A stretch of 5,468 nucleotides of DNA from an uncultured Mycoplasmatota bacterium. GTDB lineage: Bacteria; Bacillota_I; Bacilli_A; RF39; UBA660. The stretch is from the NCBI GenBank assembly GCA_946407055.1, contig CAMJMP010000070.1, positions 1 through 5,468 of the forward strand, read 5' to 3'. Shown in pieces: positions 1-5,383 of the stretch. The stretch's first letter is position 1. The number at the start of each line of letters is the position of its first letter. The notes below the pieces were generated by a model. The model was not told the origin of the DNA and did no database searches. It saw only the letters and a program-made list of their open reading frames with translations. A program made the position numbers and the translations under genes.

Positions 1-2
1 AA

Positions 3-434
3 CAAGAAAATATTAAAGAATTAATAGAAACAATTAAAAAATATCTAACAGATAATCTTCGTTATTTTGATGATGATATGATTACAAGCAGTAGTATAAG
101 CTTTATGTCTTCAGAATTAGTAAGAGAAAAACTATTAAGAATGACTGAAGAAGAAATACCACACAGCATTACTTGTGTCACATCAAAATTTGAAGAGAAA
201 AAAGATATTATCAATATAACAGTAGATATAATTGTTGATCGTGACCCAATTAAAAAGATTGTAATTGGTAAGAATGGTTCTTTACTTAAAGCCGTTGGTA
301 TTGAAGCAAGAAAAGATATTGAAAGCTTACTAGGTAAACAAGTATATTTAGAACTATATGTCAAAACAATTAAAAACTGGCGAGATAAAGAAAGATATTT
401 CAAAGAACTAGGTTTCAATGAATTAAATGATTAA
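3..434 (+). CDS. era: GTPase Era, C-terminal part (5' end outside window)
   Basis: This is the last 143 residues of Era, the GTPase that binds the 3' end of 16S rRNA and helps mature the 30S ribosomal subunit. The frame is open from base 3, so the G domain (normally in the first half of a protein of about 300 residues) lies upstream of the window. What is visible is the end of the G domain or linker, then a stretch aligning with the conserved 'ExxREKxLxxxxEEIPHS' segment (here SELVREKLLRMTEEEIPHS), then a type II KH domain with the GxxG loop in VIGKNGSLLKAVG. The usual Era ending follows: a KQVYLELYVK strand, NWR and a final LGF. An internal ATG at 78 is not a real start, because homology to Era continues upstream of it. 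The next gene is recO, as in many Bacillota. A terminator begins inside the stop codon. Confidence 0.96.
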   Translation, partial: QENIKELIETIKKYLTDNLRYFDDDMITSSSISFMSSELVREKLLRMTEEEIPHSITCVTSKFEEKKDIINITVDIIVDRDPIKKIVIGKNGSLLKAVGIEARKDIESLLGKQVYLELYVKTIKNWRDKERYFKELGFNELND

Positions 435-459
435 AACAACCACAAAAGGTTGTTTTTTT
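433..459 (+). terminator. Rho-independent terminator of era
   Basis: A perfect 9-bp hairpin: AAAACAACC (433-441) pairs with GGTTGTTTT (448-456) around a 6-base loop, and a T run extends to 459. The 5' arm begins with the last two bases of the era TAA stop codon. This suggests that era transcription mostly ends here and that recO has its own promoter, although read-through into recO is possible. Confidence 0.85.
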
Positions 460-461
460 AG

Positions 462-467
462 TATAAT
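462..467 (+). promoter_or_regulatory. Putative -10 box for recO
   Basis: A perfect TATAAT lies directly after the era terminator and 19 bases before the chosen recO start. At a 17-base spacing the -35 position (439-444, ACCACA) matches the consensus TTGACA only in its last three bases and lies inside the era terminator. There is no TG extension. Transcription would begin near 474, giving a leader of about 12 bases. The -10 match and position are visible; promoter activity is inferred. Confidence 0.45.
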
Positions 468-486
468 AATGATGGACGTGGTATGT

Positions 487-1224
487 ATGATACAGAAAGT
501 AGAAGGCATCGTTATATCCGAAACACCATATGCAGAATCATCTAAGATAATTAATATTATTACTAAAGAATATGGTGTAATCGGTTTGATGTGTAAAGGC
601 GTAAAAAGGCTTAAAAGCCCTTTAAGAACTAAAACATTAAAGTTCACTTATGGTAATTTCCATATTTATTATAAGCAAGATAAATTATCTACTTTAGCTG
701 ATGTTGATATCATCGATAATCTTCGTAACATAAAAGAAGATGTTGAACTAATAAGTTATCTAACCTATATAACAGATCTAACATACCAAGTTACTAAGCA
801 GAATAATGATCCAAAAATCTTTGATTTATATAAAAGTGTTATTCTAAAACTAAACGAAAAACAAGATCCATTGGTCCTAACCAACATTTTAGAATTAAAA
901 TATTTAGATTACCTAGGTGTAGGTTTAAACTTAGATTCCTGTATTAAATGTGGAAACAAAAGAAACATTGTAACTCTCGACCCTGATGAAGGTGGCTTTA
1001 TCTGCAAAGATTGTTACACTGATGAAAAAATCTTAAGTCCAACCAGTATTAAATTAATAAGAATGTATTATCTAATTGAAATACCATCTATTTCCAATAT
1101 AAGTATCAAAAAAGTCAATGCTTCTGAAATTAATTATTTCTTAGACAAGTACTATGAAAGATACACAGGTCTATATTTAAAAAGCAAAGAATTCTTAAAA
1201 GCAATAAACAAGTTAGATATTTAA
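487..1224 (+). CDS. recO: DNA repair protein RecO
   Basis: RecO works with RecF and RecR to load RecA onto SSB-coated single-stranded DNA and anneals complementary strands during recombinational repair. The 245-residue product matches the family's usual length of about 240-260. Residues 1-80 form the N-terminal OB fold, with the typical opening MIQKVEGIVISETPYAESSK. The rest is the helical C-terminal domain with a four-cysteine zinc site: C152-x2-C155 and C173-x2-C176. The frame is open further upstream, with ATGs at 427, 469 and 472. The start at 487 was chosen because family homology begins at MIQKVEG and because an SD-like GGACGTGG (474-481) lies just upstream. A start at 427 would overlap era and translate through its terminator. 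The 3' end of the gene encodes the 5' arm of its own terminator. Confidence 0.95.
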   Translation: MIQKVEGIVISETPYAESSKIINIITKEYGVIGLMCKGVKRLKSPLRTKTLKFTYGNFHIYYKQDKLSTLADVDIIDNLRNIKEDVELISYLTYITDLTYQVTKQNNDPKIFDLYKSVILKLNEKQDPLVLTNILELKYLDYLGVGLNLDSCIKCGNKRNIVTLDPDEGGFICKDCYTDEKILSPTSIKLIRMYYLIEIPSISNISIKKVNASEINYFLDKYYERYTGLYLKSKEFLKAINKLDI

Positions 1225-1236
1225 CTTGTTTTTTTT
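1206..1236 (+). terminator. Rho-independent terminator of recO
   Basis: AAACAAGTTA (1206-1215) pairs perfectly with TAACTTGTTT (1222-1231) around a 6-base loop, followed by an uninterrupted T run to 1236. The 5' arm lies wholly within the coding sequence (last codons of recO), and the 3' arm starts with the TAA stop codon itself. Confidence 0.88.
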
Positions 1237-1253
1237 CTAACAATAGGTATAAT
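1226..1253 (+). promoter_or_regulatory. Likely promoter for the 200-aa hypothetical gene
   Basis: A perfect -10 TATAAT is at 1248-1253. A possible -35 TTGTTT (1226-1231; matches TTG of the consensus) is 16 bases upstream and lies within the 3' arm of the recO terminator. The -10 is strong and the -35 weak. Transcription would start near 1260, leaving a short leader that carries the ribosome binding site at 1264-1270. Confidence 0.5.
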
Positions 1254-1277
1254 AGTTTGTACCAAAGGAGAATTATT

Positions 1278-1880
1278 ATGGAAGCGATAAAAGAAATTAT
1301 AGAATCTCTTGAAATTCCTGAAAAAAAGAAAGCCTTTAACGAAAGAAGAGAATTAATTTCAAAAATCAAATTCACAATGTCAGAACTAGAAAAAAATAGA
1401 ATGGTAGCATTATATGCTTATAACCTAGAAAACATACCATTAGAACAAGATGAAACTAAAAGGAAAAAATTAACTTTAGCAAACGCTATGTTATTACATA
1501 GAGAACCAGATGTTGAAACATATGAATCTTTAAGAAAAGATCTAGCTAAAACAGATACTGTAACTGAAGAATATTATAAGTCAATTCAAAAAGATTTAAG
1601 AGAAGAATTATTAGATTTAAAACTACCAGAAATATATATTTATCAAGGCTTATTAGATGTAAGTAACTTCGTTGTGTGTAGACATATAATTGTACCTAAT
1701 ACTATTCAAACTATCGAAAGTGATAACGAAGTAGAAAAAGTAATATATCCAGTAAAGCCAATGGAATCAAAAAATAAACTAAATGGCTTCTACAACAGAA
1801 CTAGTTTTAGATACTTAGAAGCAATGACAGAAGATTATTCATTCTCACTAGAAGGAAAAAACCTAGGAAGAATAAAATAA
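1278..1880 (+). CDS. Hypothetical protein of 200 residues, function unknown
   Basis: I do not recognise this protein. The frame extends upstream to a TTG at 1257, but the ATG at 1278 is the clear start because AAAGGAG (1264-1270) sits 7 bases before it. The product is soluble-looking, with no signal peptide or membrane segment. The N-terminal 110 residues are rich in Lys and Glu and look largely helical, including KKKAFNERRELISKIKF and TYESLRKDLAKTD. The remainder, from about IYIYQGLLDVSNFVV onward, is less charged and may hold a small folded domain. There is a single Cys, at 134, and no metal or nucleotide-binding motif is evident. It lies between recO and glyS, where related genomes often have the two adjacent. 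It has no terminator of its own: the glyS promoter begins at the base after its stop codon. Good RBS, length and neighbour-like codon use support a real gene. Confidence 0.85.
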   Translation: MEAIKEIIESLEIPEKKKAFNERRELISKIKFTMSELEKNRMVALYAYNLENIPLEQDETKRKKLTLANAMLLHREPDVETYESLRKDLAKTDTVTEEYYKSIQKDLREELLDLKLPEIYIYQGLLDVSNFVVCRHIIVPNTIQTIESDNEVEKVIYPVKPMESKNKLNGFYNRTSFRYLEAMTEDYSFSLEGKNLGRIK

Positions 1881-1908
1881 TTGACTAAATAAATTAATTT
1901 GTTATAAT
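1881..1908 (+). promoter_or_regulatory. Promoter of the glyS T-box leader
   Basis: The -35 TTGACT (1881-1886, five of six consensus bases) and the -10 TATAAT (1903-1908, perfect) are separated by 16 bases. A TG at 1900-1901 makes this an extended -10 (TGTTATAAT). The -35 starts immediately after the stop codon of the upstream gene. Predicted transcription start is near 1915. This is one of the two best promoter matches in the window. Confidence 0.8.
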
Positions 1909-1914
1909 TAATTC

Positions 1915-2038
1915 ATACAAGTGATGAAGGGCTTGGCAACCTGGAGCTATATACAATAAAGGTGATTTCTTCTAGAAATAAGTAGGATGGAACCGCGGAT
2001 TATCTAATTCGTTCCTACCAATTTCTAGGAGTTTTTTT
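1915..2038 (+). promoter_or_regulatory. T-box riboswitch (tRNA-Gly sensing) upstream of glyS
   Basis: T-box leaders bind uncharged tRNA and permit read-through into amino-acid genes. The antiterminator is clear. GTAGGA (1982-1987) pairs with TCCTAC (2013-2018) and flanks the 7-base bulge TGGAACC (1988-1994). A second helix pairs GCGGATTA (1995-2002) with TAATTCGT (2005-2012), with two G-U pairs. The bulge starts UGGA, complementary to the UCCA end expected for tRNA-Gly, which fits the downstream gene. A stem III hairpin, ATTTC (1965-1969) with GAAAT (1975-1979), precedes it. The 5' domain begins with the T-box-like GTGATGAAG (1921-1929) but is only about 50 bases, roughly half the usual length. 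A possible glycine specifier is GGC at 1935-1937, followed by a purine; GGA at 1943-1945 is an alternative. I could not derive a canonical Stem I. Confidence is high for the T-box class and low for the specifier. Confidence 0.88.
1969..2038 (+). terminator. Regulated terminator of the glyS T-box leader
   Basis: CTTCTAGAAAT (1969-1979) pairs with ATTTCTAGGAG (2021-2031) over 11 bp with one wobble, followed by seven T (2032-2038). The interior can also pair GGAAC (1989-1993) with GTTCC (2011-2015), which competes with the antiterminator helix. The left arm takes the 3' strand of stem III, so stem III and the terminator are mutually exclusive. This is also the only terminator downstream of the gene at 1278-1880. 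Confidence 0.82.
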
Positions 2039-2059
2039 ATTAGAAAGAAGGAATAAAAA

Positions 2060-3442
2060 ATGGCTAATGAATTTAAAATGGAAGATATTGTTAATTATTG
2101 TAAGCAATATGGTTTTGTCTTCCAAGGAAGTGAAATCTACGGAGGTTTATCAAACACTTGGGATTACGGTCCTTTAGGAAGAGAATTAAAAGAAAACATA
2201 AGAAGAGCATGGTGGAAAAAGTTTATCCAAGAAAATCCATATAACTATGGATTAGATTCTGCAATCCTTATGAACCCTGAAGTATGGGTTGCATCAGGTC
2301 ACGTAACTAACTTTAACGACCCATTAATGGATTGTAAAAAATGTAAGGCAAGACATAGAGCAGATAAGTTAATTGAAGATTTTACAGAAGGTAAAGAAAC
2401 TGCTGATGGATGGGATAATGAAAAGATTGAAAAATTCATCGCTGATAACAAGATTGCTTGTCCTAAATGTGGAGCAACAGATTTCACACCAATTCGTAAG
2501 TTCAACTTATTATTTGAAACACATCAAGGTGTTACTGAAGACTCTAAAGCTAAAGTTTATCTACGTGGAGAAACTGCTCAAGGAATATTCGTTAACTTCT
2601 TAAACGTTCAAAGAACAATGAGAGCTAAATTACCATTCGGTATTGGTCAAACTGGTAAGAGTTTCCGTAATGAAATTACACCAGGAAACTTCATCTTCCG
2701 TGTTCGTGAATTTGAACAAATGGAACTTGAATTCTTCTGCAAACCAAATACTGACCTAGAATGGTTTGGTTATTGGAAGAATTACTGCATTGACTGGTTA
2801 AAATCATTAGGTATTAAAAATGATAAATTAAGATACAGAGATCATGCTAAGGAAGAATTATCATTCTATAGTAAAGCAACAACTGATATTGAATTCTTAT
2901 TCCCAATGGGATGGGGCGAATTATGGGGTATTGCTGATCGTACAGATTACGACCTAGGAGTTCATATGGAACATTCTAGTCAAGATTTAAGATATCTAGA
3001 CCCAGAAACAAACGAAAAATACTTACCATATGTAATTGAACCATCTTTAGGATTAGATCGTGCTTTCTTAGCATTTGTATGCAACGCCTATGAAAAAGAA
3101 ACATTAGAAAACGGCGATGAAAGAGAAGTATTAAAGATTCATCCAGCACTAGCTCCAGTAAAAGCAACTATCTTACCTTTAATCAAAAAGGTACACAGTG
3201 AAAAAGCTATGGAAATCTATGCTGAATTATGCAAACATTTTAACGTTTCATATGACGAATCAGGATCAATTGGTAAGAGATATAGAAGAAATGATGCTGT
3301 AGGTACACCTTTCTCAATAACAGTAGATGACGAAACACTAGAAAACGGCACAGTTACTGTTAGAGATAGAGATACAATGGAACAAGTTAAAATAACAGTT
3401 AAAGAATTACCTAAGTATATTTCTAATAAAATAGAATTCTAA
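2060..3442 (+). CDS. glyS: Glycine--tRNA ligase, single-chain dimeric type
   Basis: This enzyme charges tRNA-Gly with glycine using ATP in the cytoplasm. It is the class II alpha-2 type (also named glyQS when single-chain), homologous to the eukaryotic and archaeal enzyme, not the two-subunit GlyQ/GlyS tetramer. The 460 residues match the family's usual length. Motif 1 covers roughly residues 44-56 (ENIRRAWWKKFIQ). Motif 2 includes FRNE (202-205) and FRVREFEQMELEFF. Motif 3 is EPSLGLDR (327-334). A zinc-type insertion has CKKC (92-95) and CPKC (134-137). The anticodon-binding domain starts near 360 (HPALAPVKATILPL) and includes GSIGKRYRRNDAVGTPF. All catalytic landmarks appear intact. The ATG at 2060 follows AGAAGGA (2046-2052) at 7 bases. 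Expression should rise when uncharged tRNA-Gly accumulates, through the T-box leader. Confidence 0.97.
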   Translation: MANEFKMEDIVNYCKQYGFVFQGSEIYGGLSNTWDYGPLGRELKENIRRAWWKKFIQENPYNYGLDSAILMNPEVWVASGHVTNFNDPLMDCKKCKARHRADKLIEDFTEGKETADGWDNEKIEKFIADNKIACPKCGATDFTPIRKFNLLFETHQGVTEDSKAKVYLRGETAQGIFVNFLNVQRTMRAKLPFGIGQTGKSFRNEITPGNFIFRVREFEQMELEFFCKPNTDLEWFGYWKNYCIDWLKSLGIKNDKLRYRDHAKEELSFYSKATTDIEFLFPMGWGELWGIADRTDYDLGVHMEHSSQDLRYLDPETNEKYLPYVIEPSLGLDRAFLAFVCNAYEKETLENGDEREVLKIHPALAPVKATILPLIKKVHSEKAMEIYAELCKHFNVSYDESGSIGKRYRRNDAVGTPFSITVDDETLENGTVTVRDRDTMEQVKITVKELPKYISNKIEF

Positions 3443-3443
3443 T

Positions 3444-3469
3444 AAAAGGTTGAGTTTTCAACCTTTTTT
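3444..3469 (+). terminator. Rho-independent terminator of glyS
   Basis: AAAAGGTTGA (3444-3453) pairs perfectly with TCAACCTTTT (3458-3467) around the loop GTTT, ending in six T (3464-3469). It begins one base after the glyS stop codon. Confidence 0.9.
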
Positions 3470-3492
3470 AATTTCATTTTGGCTTAAAATTA

Positions 3493-3521
3493 TTGATTAT
3501 TTATTTTTAATTAGATATAAT
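3493..3521 (+). promoter_or_regulatory. Promoter of sepF-divIVA
   Basis: The -35 TTGATT (3493-3498) and -10 TATAAT (3516-3521) are separated by 17 bases, a near-consensus vegetative promoter. Transcription would start near 3528, giving a leader of about 26 bases that carries the AGGAGG at 3541-3546. The remainder of the 111-base gap between glyS and sepF is AT-rich, with no further feature visible. Confidence 0.75.
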
Positions 3522-3553
3522 TATAGAGTAAACATAGTATAGGAGGCTTACAC

Positions 3554-3952
3554 ATGGGAAAAGGCAAAGGTATATTAGGAATATTTGGTGCAGACACTGA
3601 AGAAATTATAGATGACATTGATGAACAAGGCTATGTAGAACCAGAAGAAGGCGATACAGGTAACAAAATGATTTTGTTAGAACCAAGAGCTTATTCAGAA
3701 AGTCAACAAATAGCAGATCATTTAAAACATCGCAATAGCGTTGTAGTTAACTTAAAAAGAGTTACATCAGATCAAGCTAAGAGAATAATCGACTTCCTAA
3801 GTGGATGTATCTATGCCATCGGCGGAACAATGCAAAAAGTTGGTGTTGGAATTTATCTATGTGCACCTAAAAACGTTAACGTTCAAGGTAAGATAAGTGA
3901 AGATAACAAAGATAAAGATAAAGAATCAACTGAAGAAGAAATTGAATGGTAA
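3554..3952 (+). CDS. sepF: Cell division protein SepF
   Basis: SepF binds the C-terminal tail of FtsZ, forms rings that bundle FtsZ filaments and helps anchor the Z-ring to the membrane. The 132-residue product has the expected layout: a short N-terminal segment (MGKGKGILGIFG, a possible membrane-binding helix), an acidic linker at about 14-34, and the conserved SepF core at about 38-110. Recognisable core segments are EPRAYSESQQIADHLKHR, VVVNLKRV, AKRIIDFLSGCIYAIGG and VGVGIYLCAPKNV. The C-terminal tail (about 111-132) is highly charged and probably disordered. A strong AGGAGG lies 7 bases before the ATG. divIVA follows after 32 bases with no terminator between, so the two are probably cotranscribed. 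Confidence 0.95.
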   Translation: MGKGKGILGIFGADTEEIIDDIDEQGYVEPEEGDTGNKMILLEPRAYSESQQIADHLKHRNSVVVNLKRVTSDQAKRIIDFLSGCIYAIGGTMQKVGVGIYLCAPKNVNVQGKISEDNKDKDKESTEEEIEW

Positions 3953-3984
3953 TTAACTAAACATTATAGTTGGGTAGGTGAGTT

Positions 3985-4413
3985 ATGAGAAAATTTAACA
4001 CTAGTATTAGCGGCTATAATAAAGATGAAGTTAATGCTTTTGTTAATCAAGTTGTTAAAGAGTACGAGAGTATGTTAATCAAACTCAAAAACCGTGACGA
4101 AGAAATCAAAAAACTTGCATCACGATTAGACCATTATGAAGGAATGGAAAGTGCTCTAAACAAAGCTATGCTTGTAGCAGAAGACTCATCTAACAAAATA
4201 AGACAATTAGCCAAAGATGAAGCAAATATAATCATCGAAAATGCTAAGAAAAATGCTTCTAGAATCGTTAACGATTCATTAATCAAAGCTGAAAGAGTTG
4301 ATATGGAAGCAGACCAACTAAAAAGAAGATTAAAAATATATAAAGCTCGTATCAAACAAGTTGTAGAAGAACAACTTGAAATGGTAAATGATATCGATCA
4401 AATAGAATATTAG
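3985..4413 (+). CDS. divIVA: DivIVA-family cell division / polarity protein
   Basis: DivIVA proteins are coiled-coil scaffolds that gather at curved membrane (septum and poles) and recruit division or chromosome-positioning proteins. The 142-residue product has the N-terminal family motif in KFNTSISGYNKDEVNAFVNQVVKEYE form (residues 3-28), followed by long coiled-coil helices to about residue 135, rich in Lys, Glu, Ala and Leu. In Bacillus subtilis DivIVA the motif reads FRGYDEDEV, and its Phe17-Arg18 contact the membrane. Here those two positions are Ile8-Ser9. The product is shorter than B. subtilis DivIVA (about 164 residues), so a GpsB-like role cannot be excluded. AGGTGA (3976-3981) lies 3 bases before the ATG. 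Its position after sepF matches the usual division cluster, but the genes normally between them (yggT and ylmH types) are absent. Confidence 0.9.
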   Translation: MRKFNTSISGYNKDEVNAFVNQVVKEYESMLIKLKNRDEEIKKLASRLDHYEGMESALNKAMLVAEDSSNKIRQLAKDEANIIIENAKKNASRIVNDSLIKAERVDMEADQLKRRLKIYKARIKQVVEEQLEMVNDIDQIEY

Positions 4414-4432
4414 ACAGGTTTCCTGTCTTTTT
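4412..4432 (+). terminator. Rho-independent terminator of sepF-divIVA
   Basis: AGACAGG (4412-4418) pairs perfectly with CCTGTCT (4422-4428) around a 3-base TTT loop, followed by T bases to 4432. The 5' arm includes the AG of the divIVA TAG stop codon. Confidence 0.85.
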
Positions 4433-4464
4433 ATTTTGATAAACTATAGAACAATAAACTAAAT

Positions 4465-4473
4465 TATGATAAT
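4465..4473 (+). promoter_or_regulatory. Weak candidate -10 region for the lipoprotein genes
   Basis: TATGATAAT contains two overlapping near-consensus -10 boxes (TATGAT and GATAAT, five of six bases each). It lies between the divIVA terminator and the lipoprotein start at 4502. No good -35 is found at 16-18 bases; TTGATA at 4436-4441 is too far upstream for either. A promoter is expected here because of the preceding terminator, but its exact position is uncertain. Confidence 0.3.
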
Positions 4474-4501
4474 ATATTAAATGATTAATACAGGTGGTTT
4501 T

Positions 4502-5383
4502 ATGAAAAAAAGTCTAAAATTATTAGTAGTCCTATTATCAATATTATTACTAACTGGTTGTGGTAAAGAAAAAGGTTACAATCTTATTGAAGTAACTGGT
4601 TCTGAACTAATAGAAGCCATATACAATAAAGAAGAGTTTATTTATGCAACCATTAATCCTAACAATGAAACAGGTCAAAACTTCATGCGTGATTTAAGAA
4701 GAGTTGCTAAACAACATCACACAGATATTTATTATTTAGATAATACCAAAGTTAACTTCTACGCTGATGAATCAATCTATATTATTAATGGTGTAGATAC
4801 TAGAAAAAATGCTTATTTCTTTACAGGTGATGGCAATGCAATCTATGAATACACTAACTATAAAGATATAGAAAAGAACTTACAAAATTGTAAAAGTAAT
4901 AAAATAACTACAATTATTCCGGATTCCGATAAAAAGCAAGAACTGGAATTAGCCAAAGAAGCTTATAAAGAGGGAAAACTAGCAGAATCATTTAAACACT
5001 TGAATGAAAGCTGGACACTAAAAGAATCTAAAGATTTCTATAAAAATAGTAAATACTTTAAATTAATTCACGAATGGGAATACAGGAATGTTGGTCAAAA
5101 GAACATCGTTATTAAAAAATTTGCCATGTTCAACGTCGCTGACTATGCATTTACTTACACATATAGTGGCCCTAAAGATGAATACAAAGAACCATTAGCA
5201 AAAGATTATACAGAATATACAACTATTGTAAAAGATGATAAAATATATGTAGAAAAAGATGGAGAATACGTTGAGAGGTTTAAAATAATATCTCTAACAG
5301 ATGATGAACTAATTCTTGAAGAAGAAAACGTTCAAACAGTTTATAGCGTGAATGAAAAGGAGAATAGCAATGAAAGGAATTAA
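4502..5383 (+). CDS. Putative lipoprotein, possible thioredoxin-like domain without CXXC
   Basis: The 293-residue product begins with a lipoprotein signal peptide: MKKSLK, a hydrophobic core, and the lipobox LTGC with the lipidated Cys at 20. It is therefore probably anchored on the outer face of the cell membrane. Residues 30-128 have the rhythm of a thioredoxin fold: ELIEAIYNKEEFIYATI, a helix NFMRDLRRVAK, the strand TDIYYLD, and later FTGDGNAIYEYTNYKDIEKNL. The usual CXXC position is occupied by NPNNETGQ. The only other Cys is at 130, so redox activity is unlikely. Residues 148-170 look like a TPR-type helical pair (AKEAYKEGKLAESFKHLNESW), and the rest is beta-rich with aromatic strands. 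The ATG at 4502 was chosen over the in-frame ATG at 4481 because AGGTGG (4492-4497) and the signal peptide fit it. Fold assignment is by eye; the function is unknown. Confidence 0.85.
   Translation: MKKSLKLLVVLLSILLLTGCGKEKGYNLIEVTGSELIEAIYNKEEFIYATINPNNETGQNFMRDLRRVAKQHHTDIYYLDNTKVNFYADESIYIINGVDTRKNAYFFTGDGNAIYEYTNYKDIEKNLQNCKSNKITTIIPDSDKKQELELAKEAYKEGKLAESFKHLNESWTLKESKDFYKNSKYFKLIHEWEYRNVGQKNIVIKKFAMFNVADYAFTYTYSGPKDEYKEPLAKDYTEYTTIVKDDKIYVEKDGEYVERFKIISLTDDELILEEENVQTVYSVNEKENSNERN

Noticed and set aside
62..418. Minus-strand open frame opposite era, and similar minus-strand frames opposite recO, glyS and divIVA
   Set aside because: They lie entirely or mainly antisense to conserved genes, have no convincing RBS or family resemblance, and look like shadows of the coding strand.
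427..486. N-terminally extended recO starting at ATG 427 (20 extra residues)
   Set aside because: It would overlap the era stop, translate through the era terminator and precede the conserved RecO opening MIQKVEG. No SD sequence supports it.
1257..1277. TTG start adding seven residues to the hypothetical protein
   Set aside because: It lies upstream of the AAAGGAG at 1264-1270, which is correctly spaced for the ATG at 1278.
2373..2603. Plus-strand open frame of 76 codons inside glyS
   Set aside because: It is out of frame within the highly conserved synthetase, with no support of its own.
3955..3971. Small inverted repeat between sepF and divIVA (AACTA/TAGTT)
   Set aside because: It has only 5 AT-rich base pairs and no T run, so it is unlikely to be a terminator or operator.
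4481..4501. ATG 4481 as the lipoprotein start
   Set aside because: It would put seven residues before a classic MKK signal peptide, has no SD, and the AGGTGG at 4492-4497 fits ATG 4502.
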